Source: Myxococcota bacterium (GTDB taxonomy: Bacteria > Myxococcota_A > Polyangia > Polyangiales > Houyiibacteriaceae). From it: DNA of 39,711 nucleotides. The translations under genes and the position numbers were made by a program. The DNA is taken from positions 1 to 39,711 of the forward strand of contig JALOQC010000116.1 of the NCBI GenBank assembly GCA_025453555.1, in the 5' to 3' direction. Below are positions 9,478 through 17,766 of this stretch, piece by piece. The notes beneath the pieces are model-generated. The model ran no database searches, was not told the origin of the DNA, and saw nothing but the letters and a program-made list of their open reading frames with translations. How positions within the stretch are numbered: position 1 is the first letter of the stretch; each line of letters begins with the position of its first letter.

Positions 9478-11106
9478 TCAAACGCTGATCGCGCCCTTGC
9501 GGAAGTCGCTCTGACCGATCTTCACGTTCACGAGCGCGGGCTCCGGACAATCGAACGCCGCCGCGAGCGCCTTCGGGAGCTCGTCGCAGCTCTCGACCCA
9601 GAAGCCCTTGCCGCCGCACGCTTCGACGACCTTCTCGTAGCGCGTGTAGTCGAGCTTCGTGGCGGGCGTGCGCGCGTCACCGAAGATCTGCCGCTGACCG
9701 CGGAGAATCTGAGTCCACGCGGCGTCGTTGCCGATCACGCCGACCACCTTGATGCCCTGGCGCGCCATCGCCTCGAACTCGAGGCCGTGCAAACCGAAGG
9801 ATCCGTCGCCGTAGACGAGCACGACGCGCGAGCCGGGGCGCGCGAGCTTGGCCGCCATCGCGTAGCCGGGGCCGACGCCGAGGGTGCCGAGGGGGCCGGG
9901 ATCCATCCAGACACCCGGCCACTGAATCGGCAGAGAGTACGCCGCAGTCGCCACGAAATCGCCGCCGTCGCCGACCACGATGGTGTCCTCTTCAACGAAC
10001 TTCGCGAGCTCCGCACAAACGCGAAGCGGATTGGGCGGGTCGCCGTCCTGCGCGGCTTCCTCGTTCATCGCCGCGATCGCCGCCGCGTCCTCCGCCGCGA
10101 TCTTCTGCAGCCACTCACCACCTTTCCGCGCCGGGAGCGCACGCTCGAGCGCGGCGAGGAAGAGGCCTGTGTCCCCGGGGATCCCGAGGTGAACCGAACG
10201 ATTGTGCATGAGCACGTTCGGGTCGAGATCGACCTGGATCACCTTCGCGGCGTCCGGGATCGCGCGCCCGTAGTTCAATCGAAAATCGAAGGGTGTACCG
10301 AAGACGAGCACCAGATCGGCTTGTTTGAGCGCGGAGCCACGCACGCGCTTGAAGCTGCACGGGTGCGAGTGCGGGAGCGCGCCGCGCGCCATGCCGTTGA
10401 CGAACACCGGCACCTCGAAGCGGTCCACCAAGCGACGAAGGGCCTCGCGATCGGGCGACCAACGGAGCTGCGATCCCACCACGAGCACCGGGCGCTCCGC
10501 CTTCTCCAGCAGCTCCACCGCCTGCGCGATCGCGTCCGCGTCCGGCGCCGCCACGTGCATCGCGCGGTAGGTCTCGGGCGCGGGCGCGTCGACCTCCTTC
10601 GCGCCCATCATCAGGATGTCGAGCGGCATTTCGAGGAAGACGGGGCCGGGCACGCCGGTCATCGCCTTGCGAAACGCCATCTGCATGAACTCGCCGAGCC
10701 GCCGCGTCTCCGTCACGGTGGCCGACCACTTGGTGATGGGCCGCATCAGCTCGACGTGATCCATGTCCTGCAGCGAGCCCTGGTGCTTGTTCACCGAAGG
10801 TCCCGCGCCGCCGAGGATGACCATCGGCACGCCCGCGCGCTGGGCGTTGGCGGCCGCGGTCACGACGTCGGTCACGCCCGGGCCCGCGGTGACGAGCGCC
10901 ACGCCGGGCTTGCCCGTCACGCGCGCCCAACCGTCCGCCGCGTGGCCCGCCGTCTGTTCGTGTCGCACGTCGACCACGCGGATGCCCTCGTCGAGGCAAC
11001 CGTCGTAGATGTTCTGGATGTGACCGCCGCAGAGCGTGAAGACGTGGTCGACGCCCTCCGCCTTGATCGCCTTGGCGACGAGCCTTCCTCCGTGAACCAT
11101 GCCCAT
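9478..11106 (-). CDS. ThDP-dependent enzyme of the acetolactate synthase / 2-hydroxyacyl-CoA lyase family
   Basis: A 542-residue three-domain ThDP enzyme. PYR domain about 1-170 with the activating Glu50 in VRHEQTAGHAADGWAR and VTAGPGVTD; central domain about 195-330; PP domain with GDGGDFVA, GTLGVGPGYAMAAK and the Mg/ThDP motif beginning GDGSF and ending near GVIGNDAAW. HGGRLVAKAIKAEG and FTLCGGHI resemble the ILVBL/HACL2 branch, which cleaves 2-hydroxyacyl-CoA, more than anabolic IlvB. There is no IlvN regulatory subunit next to it. So C-C bond cleavage of 2-hydroxyacyl-CoA or oxalyl-CoA is likelier than valine synthesis. ATG 11106 follows AAGGGG; a second ATG at 11100 is possible. A perfect dyad lies in its leader. 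Confidence 0.88.
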   Translation of the reverse strand: MGMVHGGRLVAKAIKAEGVDHVFTLCGGHIQNIYDGCLDEGIRVVDVRHEQTAGHAADGWARVTGKPGVALVTAGPGVTDVVTAAANAQRAGVPMVILGGAGPSVNKHQGSLQDMDHVELMRPITKWSATVTETRRLGEFMQMAFRKAMTGVPGPVFLEMPLDILMMGAKEVDAPAPETYRAMHVAAPDADAIAQAVELLEKAERPVLVVGSQLRWSPDREALRRLVDRFEVPVFVNGMARGALPHSHPCSFKRVRGSALKQADLVLVFGTPFDFRLNYGRAIPDAAKVIQVDLDPNVLMHNRSVHLGIPGDTGLFLAALERALPARKGGEWLQKIAAEDAAAIAAMNEEAAQDGDPPNPLRVCAELAKFVEEDTIVVGDGGDFVATAAYSLPIQWPGVWMDPGPLGTLGVGPGYAMAAKLARPGSRVVLVYGDGSFGLHGLEFEAMARQGIKVVGVIGNDAAWTQILRGQRQIFGDARTPATKLDYTRYEKVVEACGGKGFWVESCDELPKALAAAFDCPEPALVNVKIGQSDFRKGAISV

Positions 11107-11123
11107 GCGTACACCCCTTCTCT

Positions 11124-11142
11124 GGATCTCTCGGAGAGATCC
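11124..11142 (-). promoter_or_regulatory. Perfect 9+1+9 inverted repeat upstream of the ThDP enzyme
   Basis: GGATCTCTC at 11124-11132 and its exact complement GAGAGATCC at 11134-11142 flank a single G. It begins 18 bases before the ATG of the ThDP enzyme, just upstream of its AAGGGG. Size and symmetry fit a dimeric repressor site or a transcript hairpin that affects initiation. No matching regulator gene is adjacent. Confidence 0.5.
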
Positions 11143-11318
11143 GCCGCTGCGCACCAAGACCGATCGCGTGGCCGTCGAGCGTCACCCGCACGTCGTGGCC
11201 GCGCGATGAAAGCGCGAAGCGGTGCTCGGGTTCAACCGCGTCCTCACGAGGGGACCGCGCTCGCGAAGGGACCGCGCGCCCACGCAGCCTCCTCCGATGT
11301 GCTAGGACGCGCCCCTCG

Positions 11319-12295
11319 ATGCACTTTCGGTTGCACGGACGGCTGGTGGAGACGCGCGTCGCGGGACGGTCGCTCGCGGGCAACTTGCTCGGCGATCCCG
11401 CGGAGCGCGATCTGCTCGTGTACCTGCCGCCCGACTACGACACGAGCCAGCGGCGCTACCCCGTCGTGATGCTGCTGCCCGGCTTTGCCGCCACGCACCG
11501 CTCGATGGTCGCGTGGACGCCGTGGAAGAGGTCGACGATCGAGGCCCTCGACGATCAAATCGTGCGTGGCGAGTGTGCGCCCACGATCGTCGCGATGCCG
11601 GACTCGACGACGCGCTTCGGCGGCAGTCAGTTCCTCGATTCGCCCGTCACGGGGCGGCACCAGAGCTACCTCGCGGAAGAGATCGTCGCAGCGGCCGCGC
11701 GGTCGCCGGGCGAAGCAGCGGCGGCTTCGGCGCGCTCCGCCTCGTGACCGATCGACCCGGCGTCTTCTCCGTGATCGGTGCGCACGCCGCCGACGCGAGC
11801 TTCGACGTGACGATGCGGCCGATGCTCACGCACGCGGCGATCGCGATCGGGCGCGCGGGCGGCCTCGAAAGCTTCTCGCGACGCGTGACCGACGGTGGCC
11901 CGCGCGACGCGATGGAGTTCGACGCGGCCTTCACCCTGGCCGCCAGCACCGCGTACACCCCCGAGCCGGACGCCCCCTACCCGCACTGCGCGTGGCCCGT
12001 CGATCCGAGCACGGGCCGCATCGACGAAGCGGTCTTCGCTCGTTGGCGCGCCCACGATCCGCTGACCCGCATCACGGCTTCGCACGATGCGCTGGGCGCG
12101 CTCCGCTACGCGATCGTCGACGCTGGCGATCGCGACGAGCACGGACTTCAGCTCGCGGCGCGCGAGCTCGCGAGCGCTCTCCGCGGCGCGGGCGTCGCCG
12201 TCGAGCACGAAGAGTTCGACGGCGGCCACCGCGGCACGTCGTGGCGCTACTCGCTGACCCTACCGAAGCTGGTCGCCGCCCTCGCGACGTCCTGA
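11319..12295 (+). pseudogene. Esterase of the FghA/enterochelin-esterase type, frame broken by an internal loss
   Basis: Two reading frames together make one alpha/beta-hydrolase. Frame one (from ATG 11319) has LLVYLPPDYD, YPVVMLLPGFAATH, IVAMPDSTTRFGGSQFLDSPVTG and SYLAEEIV. Frame two resumes at about 11693 with AVAGRSSGGFGALRL, holding the nucleophile Ser (11714-11716), then the rest of the domain ending near EEFDGGHRGTSWRYSL with the catalytic His. In this family EEIV and the nucleophile elbow are normally separated by about 20 residues (a VDxxYRT-like segment); here only a few codons remain and the frame changes between 11687 and 11699. As written no full protein can be made. The second half has no evident start. 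Confidence 0.82.
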
Positions 12296-12360
12296 GCATC
12301 CCTCCACGAGCCCACACCCGCGCACGCCGAGGCAGCCCTCGGATTCACTCACCTCACGCA

Positions 12361-12384
12361 GACCACGCGACTGACCACGCGACT
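12361..12384 (+). repeat. 12-bp direct repeat, two copies
   Basis: GACCACGCGACT occurs twice in direct succession, with a partial third, in the 187-base gap before the basic-tailed protein. A TAGGAT hexamer close downstream (about 12417) may be a -10 element. Confidence 0.5.
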
Positions 12385-12482
12385 CGCTCGGTCACTCGCT
12401 AAATCGGCATTTTCGAGTAGGATGCGCCTCGTCGCATCGCCGCCACACCGCAACGGACCGCGCCTCGAAGGCCGGAGACTCC

Positions 12483-13208
12483 ATGGCGACCACGAAGAAG
12501 ACGACCCGCAAGACCGCCAAGCCGTCCAAGAGCGCGAAGAGCCCGGCGCCCGAAGCGCCGCTCGACGCGACCGAGGTCGCCGACGCCGACGCCGACGTGG
12601 ACACCGACGCGGACGCGAAGGGCTCCGCGAAGGCGGCCGCCGAGCTGCTCGGGGCCCCCGACGCAGCAACGCGCGTGACGGAGATGGCCGAGCAGCTCCT
12701 CGACGAGCGCGCGACGGTGTCGACGAAGGCCGCGCGCGTGCTCCACGAGGTGCTGCAAGCGCAGCCGGAGCTCCTCGGGCCGCACGTGGACAAGCTCGCC
12801 AAGGGCATCACCGCGTCCAACAAGCGCGTCGTGCAGCTCGCGGCGGATGCGCTCCCCGCGGTCGCGAAGATCGCGCCCGCGCGAGTGGCCAAGCACCTCG
12901 AGCTGCTCAAGCGCAGCTTCGAGCCCGCGATCGAAGCTGGACGAGACGGCCTCGTTCGCACCTTCGCGAACCTCTGCATCGCCTCGGTCGCCTACCAGAA
13001 GCGGCTCGAGCCCGTCCTCACGCTGGCGCTCCAAGGCGCCGACGGGAAGACGCTGCAGCGGTGGAGCGAGATCGTGTTGCCCGCGCTCAAGGGCGAGCCC
13101 CACGCCCGCGCTCGCGCGGTCGTCGAAGATCGCCTCGATCGCATCCCGCGCCGTTACGCGACCGAGATCGCGACCAGCCTCGGGATCCGCCTGCGCGTCC
13201 GCTACTGA
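12483..13208 (+). CDS. Helical-repeat (HEAT-like) protein with basic N-terminal tail
   Basis: A 241-residue protein. Residues 1-30 are Lys/Thr/Ala/Pro-rich (MATTKKTTRKTAKPSKSAKS), then an acidic Asp/Ala stretch of about 20 residues, then about 190 residues of amphipathic helices with HEAT/ARM-like rhythm (VTEMAEQLLDERATVSTKAARVLHEVLQAQPELLG, seen in two overlapping blocks). The basic tail resembles that of the histone-like protein at 16.2 kb, which begins MATTKN; a nucleoid or DNA-associated role is plausible but not shown. No enzyme motif. It converges with manB. Confidence 0.75.
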   Translation: MATTKKTTRKTAKPSKSAKSPAPEAPLDATEVADADADVDTDADAKGSAKAAAELLGAPDAATRVTEMAEQLLDERATVSTKAARVLHEVLQAQPELLGPHVDKLAKGITASNKRVVQLAADALPAVAKIAPARVAKHLELLKRSFEPAIEAGRDGLVRTFANLCIASVAYQKRLEPVLTLALQGADGKTLQRWSEIVLPALKGEPHARARAVVEDRLDRIPRRYATEIATSLGIRLRVRY

Positions 13209-13245
13209 CCGCGCGCCTCCGGCCTCGTGCGCGAGGCGTGGTCGT

Positions 13246-13264
13246 GCGTCCGTTCGCCGGACGC
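13246..13264. terminator. Hairpin between convergent genes
   Basis: GCGTCCG (13246-13252) and CGGACGC (13258-13264) form a perfect 7-bp stem with loop TTCGC. A second 6-bp stem (13222-13227 with 13232-13237) is just upstream. Neither has a T-run. The position between convergent stops fits a weak bidirectional terminator. Confidence 0.4.
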
Positions 13265-13322
13265 GAAGCACACGCACACGAGGGCACTCGCGTGAGCGCC
13301 TTCGGGCGTGTCCACCGACGCG

Positions 13323-14576
13323 TCAGGCGCGCGCTTCGGCGACCGCCGCCTCGACGATCCCGCGGATCTCCTGCAGTCGCTCCGGCGTCCGCGCCTCGAA
13401 GCGCAGCACGAGCACCGGCTGCGTGTTCGAGGCCCGCACGAGCCCCCACGCGGCGTCGCCGAAGAGGATCCGCGCGCCGTCGACCGTGACGACCTCGTGA
13501 TCGCGCGCGAAGCGCTCACGCACCTTCGCGACGACCGCGAACTTCTCTTCGTCCGGACAATCGACGCGCAGCTCCGGCGTCACGTACGTGACCGGCACGT
13601 CCGCGAGGAGCTCGTGCAGCGGCTGCGAGCGCCGGCTCAAGAGCTCGAGCAGCCGGCACGCCGCGTACGTCGCGTCGTCGAAGCCGTAGAAACGATCCGC
13701 GAAGAAGACGTGGCCGCTCATCTCACCCGCGAGCAGCGCGCCCTCTTCCTTCATCTTCGTCTTGATGAGCGAGTGCCCCGTCTTCCAGAGGATCGGGCGC
13801 CCACCGTGCTTGGCGACGTCGTCGTAGAGCGTCTGCGAGCACTTCACCTCACCGAGCACCGCCGCGCCCGGTCGCTGAGCGAGCAGGTCGCGCGCGAGCA
13901 GCGTGAGCAGCTTGTCGCCCCAGAGGATGTCGCCGCGCGCGTCGATCACGCCGATGCGATCACCGTCACCGTCGAACGCGATGCCGAGATCGAGCCCCTG
14001 CTCGAGCACGGTCTTGCGCAACAACTCGAGCGAGTGGGGCTCCGTCGGATCCGGATGGTGCACGGGGAAGTCGCCGTCCATCTCACAGAGCAGCGCGACC
14101 GGATCGAAGCCGAGCGTGCGCAGCGCCGCGAGCGCGGTCGGGCCTGCCGCGCCGTTGCCGGCGTCGATCGCCACGCGAAGCTTCGTGTGCGCGGGGTGAA
14201 CGTTGCCGCGCAGGAACCCGAGGTACGCGGGCAGCACGTCGATCTTCTCCACCGTGCCGCCGCCCGGGAGATCGAAGTCGTTCTCTTCGATCATCTTCCG
14301 GAGGGTCACGATGTCCTCGCCGAAGAGCGACCCCTTGCCCTTCATCATCTTGAAGCCGTTCTCGGGCGGCGGGTTGTGGCTGCCGGTGATCTCGAGCAGC
14401 TCGTCGTGCAGGCGATCCGAGCTCCGTCGGCAGTCGCGCCCGAGCGCGAGGCGCGTGTGCCCGAGCCGGCGCTGGAACGTGCCGAGCGCACGCCCGAGCG
14501 CGCGCGCCAGCTCGTCGGTGAGGTCGCGATCGGCGACGCCGCGGATGTCGTACTCACGGAAGATGTGGAGGTTCAT
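13323..14576 (-). CDS. manB: Phosphomannomutase/phosphoglucomutase with internal segment missing
   Basis: An alpha-D-phosphohexomutase that interconverts Man-6-P and Man-1-P for GDP-mannose. Landmarks: IFREYDIRG at the start, phosphoserine loop TGSHNPP (Ser66), metal loop FDGDGDR, sugar loop GEMSGHVFF, and phosphate loop RASNTQPVLVLRFEA. It is 417 residues, against about 455-463 usually. The whole shortfall is at one point: after RLHDELL the protein goes straight to EITGSHNP. Pseudomonas AlgC has its phosphoserine at 108, and after correction for the N-terminus about 34 residues are absent here, including the usual GxxPTP strand of domain 1. The frame is kept. As written the fold of domain 1 should be compromised. 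Downstream of manC on the same strand. Confidence 0.88.
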   Translation of the reverse strand: MNLHIFREYDIRGVADRDLTDELARALGRALGTFQRRLGHTRLALGRDCRRSSDRLHDELLEITGSHNPPPENGFKMMKGKGSLFGEDIVTLRKMIEENDFDLPGGGTVEKIDVLPAYLGFLRGNVHPAHTKLRVAIDAGNGAAGPTALAALRTLGFDPVALLCEMDGDFPVHHPDPTEPHSLELLRKTVLEQGLDLGIAFDGDGDRIGVIDARGDILWGDKLLTLLARDLLAQRPGAAVLGEVKCSQTLYDDVAKHGGRPILWKTGHSLIKTKMKEEGALLAGEMSGHVFFADRFYGFDDATYAACRLLELLSRRSQPLHELLADVPVTYVTPELRVDCPDEEKFAVVAKVRERFARDHEVVTVDGARILFGDAAWGLVRASNTQPVLVLRFEARTPERLQEIRGIVEAAVAEARA

Positions 14577-14658
14577 CGGTGGATCCTGGATGCGAAGCGA
14601 TGGACCGCGACGTAGCGTCGAGCTCGAGCAAGGGAGTGACGCCACGAAGCTCGCCGAG

Positions 14659-15747
14659 TCAGAAACGTTCGTCCTTGCGCGCCTTGAGCGCTTCGACGAC
14701 CGCGCGCACGTCTTGAGCGCGCGAGCGCGGAAGAATGAGCAGCGCATCCTCGGTGTCGACCACGACGAGATCGTTCACGCCCACCAGCGCGACCACCTTG
14801 CCGGGCGCGACACTGGCGAAATTGCCGCGCGCGTCCACCACGACCGCGTCCTGCGGCAACGCGTTGCCGTGCGCGTCGTGCTCGGCGAGCTCCCACGACG
14901 TCGTCCAGCTCCCGAGGTCGTTCCACCCGAACGAACCGGGCACCACGAGCACCTCGTCGACCTTCTCCATCACGCCGTGATCGATCGAGATCGAGGGCAG
15001 AGTGTCGTAGGTCTTTTCGACGAGCGCCACCTCGGTGCCGCTCGCGGCCGCGACGTCGTACGCGCGGAGCTGCTGTCCGAGCCCCGGCAGATGCGCGGCG
15101 ATCGCGTCGAGGATCGTGTCCGCACGGAAGAAGAAGACACCGCTGTTCCAGAGGAAGTTGCCCGCCGCGAGGAACTGCTCGGCGCGCTGGCGGTTCGGCT
15201 TCTCCACGAAGCGCCGCGCCCGATGGATCTGCTCTCCGACGGCCTCTCCGACCTCGAGGTAGCCGTAGCCCGTCTCCGGTCGCGTCGGCTCGATGCCCAC
15301 CGTGACCACCGCGCCGTGCGACGCCGCATCGAGACCGCGACGCAGCACCGCGAGGTACGCATCGGGAACACCGATGTGGTGGTCGGCCGGGAGAACCACC
15401 AGCACGCCGTTCGGGTCACGACGCCGGACGTGCGATGCCGCCCAACCCACGCACGGCGCGGTGTTTCGACCGGAGGGCTCGGCGAGGAGGTTTTCGCGGG
15501 GCAGCTCGGGGAGCTCGGCCGCGGTCGCCTCCGCGAGCGCGGCGCTCGTGACGACCAACACACGCTCGACCGGCACGAGGGGTGCGATGCGTTCGAGCGT
15601 CGCGCGCAAGAGGCTCCGGTCGTCGCCCGGTGCGAGCGGCAGGAGCTGCTTCGGACGCAGACGACGAGACGCCGGCCAGAATCGGGTGCCCGAGCCGCCG
15701 GCCATGATGACCGCCCAAGCATTCGGAAAGACGCCTATTTCTGACAT
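14659..15747 (-). CDS. manC: Mannose-1-phosphate guanylyltransferase
   Basis: Makes GDP-mannose from Man-1-P and GTP, feeding exopolysaccharide, LPS or glycan synthesis. 362 residues, the monofunctional GT-A type without the isomerase domain. Motifs: VIMAGGSGTRFWPASR (nucleotide loop), RPKQLLPL, EPSGRNTAPC, LPADHHI, ETGYGYLE, FVEKP, NSGVFFF, and SFGWNDLGSW. All are intact. The ATG at 15747 follows GAGAGGAC. Only 82 bases separate it from manB, so the two are likely one transcript. Confidence 0.95.
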   Translation of the reverse strand: MSEIGVFPNAWAVIMAGGSGTRFWPASRRLRPKQLLPLAPGDDRSLLRATLERIAPLVPVERVLVVTSAALAEATAAELPELPRENLLAEPSGRNTAPCVGWAASHVRRRDPNGVLVVLPADHHIGVPDAYLAVLRRGLDAASHGAVVTVGIEPTRPETGYGYLEVGEAVGEQIHRARRFVEKPNRQRAEQFLAAGNFLWNSGVFFFRADTILDAIAAHLPGLGQQLRAYDVAAASGTEVALVEKTYDTLPSISIDHGVMEKVDEVLVVPGSFGWNDLGSWTTSWELAEHDAHGNALPQDAVVVDARGNFASVAPGKVVALVGVNDLVVVDTEDALLILPRSRAQDVRAVVEALKARKDERF

Positions 15748-16161
15748 GCTTGTCCTCTCTCGCCTGCGTGCGTGCCGCCGGCGCCGGAGGTGTAGTACAG
15801 GCGCGAGCTCCGTGCAGCGAGCGGTTGCCAGGCCAGCCGATTCACGCCCGACGTCCGACGTCGTCGCCCGGCTCGACCCGCACGATCGAACCCAGGCGCC
15901 ATCGCATCGGTGCGTGGGCCGATCTCGGCGCAGACACCCGATCGCGGGCGACCCATACGATCGAAAACGCCCCGCCGGCTTGCGCCTCGGGGCGTTTTCG
16001 AGTGCCCGTCCCCGCATGGGAGGAGGCACCGCTCACTTCGATTCGAGCCCCTCGCTCGCGCGTTTCCACGCGATCACGAGGCTCGTTCGGGACCCAGACG
16101 TCGGCGAACCGACGCATGCAGTCCGTCGCGAAGACTCACGCGGCGGACGGGGTTCCCGAGC
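15748..16161. other. Intergenic region upstream of manC
   Basis: Holds the manC leader and a strong terminator-like hairpin at 15962-16000. A 91-codon open frame on the minus strand here (15842-16117) has Arg-rich, shadow-like composition and reads through the hairpin, so I do not call it. No RNA gene was recognised. Confidence 0.5.
15962..16000. terminator. Strong hairpin terminator downstream of the histone-like gene
   Basis: CGAAAACGCCCC (15962-15973) pairs perfectly with GGGGCGTTTTCG (15989-16000), a 12-bp stem with a 15-base loop. The A-run at the base on one side and T-run on the other make it work as a terminator in either direction. On the minus strand it would end the histone-like transcript and insulate manC. 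Confidence 0.75.
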
Positions 16162-16443
16162 TCAGCCGGCCTTCTTCGCCGCCTTCTTCGCAGCCTTCTT
16201 GGCCGGCTTCTTCGCCGCCTTCTTGGCCGCCTTCTTCGCCGGCTTCTTCGCCGCCTTCTTGGCCGCCTTCTTCGCCGGCTTCTTCGCTGCCTTCTTGGCC
16301 GCCTTCTTCGCCGGCTTCTTCGCCGCCTTCTTGGCCGCCTTCTTCGCCGGCTTCGCCGCCTTCTTGGCCGCCTTCTTCGCGGGCTTCTTCGCGGCCTTCT
16401 TCGGCTCCTCGGCCGTCGTCTCGGTGTTCTTGGTCGTCGCCAT
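16162..16443 (-). CDS. Histone H1-like Lys/Ala/Pro-rich DNA-binding protein
   Basis: A 93-residue protein, almost entirely Lys, Ala and Pro after an acidic/Thr-rich start (MATTKNTETTAEEPKK). The rest is a tandem array of a 12-residue unit KKPAKKAAKKAA, like the C-terminal tail of eukaryotic H1, AlgP/AlgR3 and myxobacterial H1-like proteins. It should bind DNA non-specifically and compact or bridge the nucleoid. GGAGGAGGTC before ATG 16443 is a very strong ribosome-binding site and a near-consensus promoter lies upstream, so it is probably highly expressed. An earlier ATG at 16497 would lie within or downstream of the -10 and is rejected. Confidence 0.9.
   Translation of the reverse strand: MATTKNTETTAEEPKKAAKKPAKKAAKKAAKPAKKAAKKAAKKPAKKAAKKAAKKPAKKAAKKAAKKPAKKAAKKAAKKPAKKAAKKAAKKAG
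16202..16378. repeat. 36-bp tandem repeats within the histone-like gene
   Basis: Four nearly identical 36-bp units (16202-16237, 16238-16273, 16274-16309, 16310-16345), followed by a shortened 33-bp copy. They encode the KKPAKKAAKKAA unit. The near identity, including third positions, means recent expansion and likely length variation between strains. Confidence 0.85.
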
Positions 16444-16965
16444 GATGTGTGACCTCCTCCGAATGGGGTCTCGGGTTGGCTGGTACCGTATTGTCACGTC
16501 ACGTCATGTGTCAACCGGAAACGACCATAATTTATAGCTAACTTTGGCATATTTTAGCGAAGTTCGGGCTATTTGACCCATAGCATGCGGAAATTATTCG
16601 CTTTTTCCGATCGGGCGGATCGAGCGTGATCCCCTCCAAAATTCGTCCGGGGGTGCGGATCGAGGCGATCTGCCCCCCGATCGGGGGAGGCTCTCGCGTT
16701 CCACTCGCGCGCCGTGGGGAGGCCGACCCACCACGACCGGATTCGTCGGCACCGCTGGCGAAAACGCCGGTTTCGTCGAGAGAATCGACTGGCTCCCGCG
16801 CGGGAACGTCGACCGTCACGCCAGCCCCACCGCGTCGAGGCCCAACCAAGCGGCCGTCCAGATGAAAATCGACGTCCCTTGCCGTCTCGTCTCGCGCACC
16901 TTCCTCCTTCGTGGGGTTTCCGAAGGTGCCTTCCGCTGGTACTACCCACGGCCAAGGAGGCTTCC
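16444..16965. other. Divergent intergenic region, partly AT-rich
   Basis: Between the histone-like gene (minus) and the OmpA lipoprotein (plus). Bases about 16520-16620 are clearly AT-rich against the surroundings, including TTTATAGC and CATATTTTAG. It holds the promoter listed separately. The 16620-16960 part is GC-rich with no supported gene. Confidence 0.6.
16487..16514 (-). promoter_or_regulatory. Predicted sigma-70-type promoter of the histone-like gene
   Basis: Read on the minus strand: TTGACA (16514-16509), 16-base spacer, AATACG (16492-16487). The -35 is a perfect consensus. The spacer contains a doubled TGACG. The transcript would start about 35-40 bases before the ATG. Confidence 0.55.
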
Positions 16966-17766
16966 ATGAAGGTACGCACCACCCTCGCCGCGCTCGTGGC
17001 GCTCGCGATCGCCTGCGGTCCCAGCCAAGAAGAGCTGGACGCGGCCAACGCGCGAATCGCCGAGCTTCAAGGCGAGCTCGGGACGGCGAACGAGCGAAAC
17101 CAAGAGCTCGAGACGCGGCTCGGCACCGTCGAGTCGCAGAACGGCGAGCTCGCAAACCGGCTCCGCGCGCTCGGTCAGACCGTGGAGGGCCTCGAGGGGC
17201 AGCGGACCCAGCTCCGCGGCGAGCTCGACGAGACCCAGCGCGCCCTGGAAGAGCTGCGGGAACGGGAGCGGCAGGCGCAGGCTCGCATCGAGACTTTCCG
17301 CAATCTTCTTCAGCGTTTCCGCTCGATGATCGAGAGCGGCCGGCTTCGGGTCCGCATCGTCCGCAACCGAATGGTCGTCGAGCTGCCGGAGGGCATCCTC
17401 TTCGACTCGGGTCGCGCGGAGCTGAAGGAGTCCGGGCAGGCGACCCTGACCGAGGTCGCGCAGGTCCTCGCGCAGGTGGGTGAACGCGAGTTTCAGATCG
17501 CGGGACACACCGACAACGTGCCGCTCGGACGTCGCGCGCGCTTCGCGGACAACTGGGAGCTGAGCTCGGCTCGTGCCGTGAACGTGTCACGCTTCCTCGT
17601 CACGCAGGGGGTGCCCGCCAATCGCATCTCCGCCGCGGGTTACGCCGACACTCAACCGGTCAGCTCGAACGAATCCGAGGAGGGACGTGCGCAGAACCGG
17701 CGCATCGAAATCGTCCTCGTGCCGAGCCTCGACGAGCTTCCGGATTTGTCTTCGCTCACCGAGTGA
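16966..17766 (+). CDS. OmpA-family peptidoglycan-associated lipoprotein with coiled coil
   Basis: A 266-residue lipoprotein: signal peptide with lipobox AIAC (Cys17), a long coiled coil at about 20-115 (AARIAELQGELG-like heptads), then an OmpA/MotB C-terminal domain at about 130-255. That domain has ILFDSGRAELKESG, AGHTDNVPLG, NWELSSARAVNVSRFL, GYADTQPVSSN and RAQNRRIEIVL, the residues that hold diaminopimelate of peptidoglycan. It should tether the outer membrane to the wall, or act as a spacer stator. AAGGAGG precedes ATG 16966, and a textbook terminator follows, so it is monocistronic. Confidence 0.93.
   Translation: MKVRTTLAALVALAIACGPSQEELDAANARIAELQGELGTANERNQELETRLGTVESQNGELANRLRALGQTVEGLEGQRTQLRGELDETQRALEELRERERQAQARIETFRNLLQRFRSMIESGRLRVRIVRNRMVVELPEGILFDSGRAELKESGQATLTEVAQVLAQVGEREFQIAGHTDNVPLGRRARFADNWELSSARAVNVSRFLVTQGVPANRISAAGYADTQPVSSNESEEGRAQNRRIEIVLVPSLDELPDLSSLTE

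Noticed and set aside
9251..9619. N-terminal extension of the soluble kinase
   Set aside because: The extension is Arg-rich with no domain and partly overlaps the 3' end of the ThDP gene; the TTG at 9250 fits the kinase domain.
15842..16117. 91-residue open frame on the minus strand downstream of the histone-like gene
   Set aside because: Composition is Arg-rich and shadow-like, it reads through the 12-bp terminator hairpin, and no ribosome-binding site precedes it.
16162..16400. Regularly repeated DNA that could be taken for a CRISPR array
   Set aside because: There are no unique spacers; the units are contiguous and encode the KKPAKKAAKKAA protein repeat.
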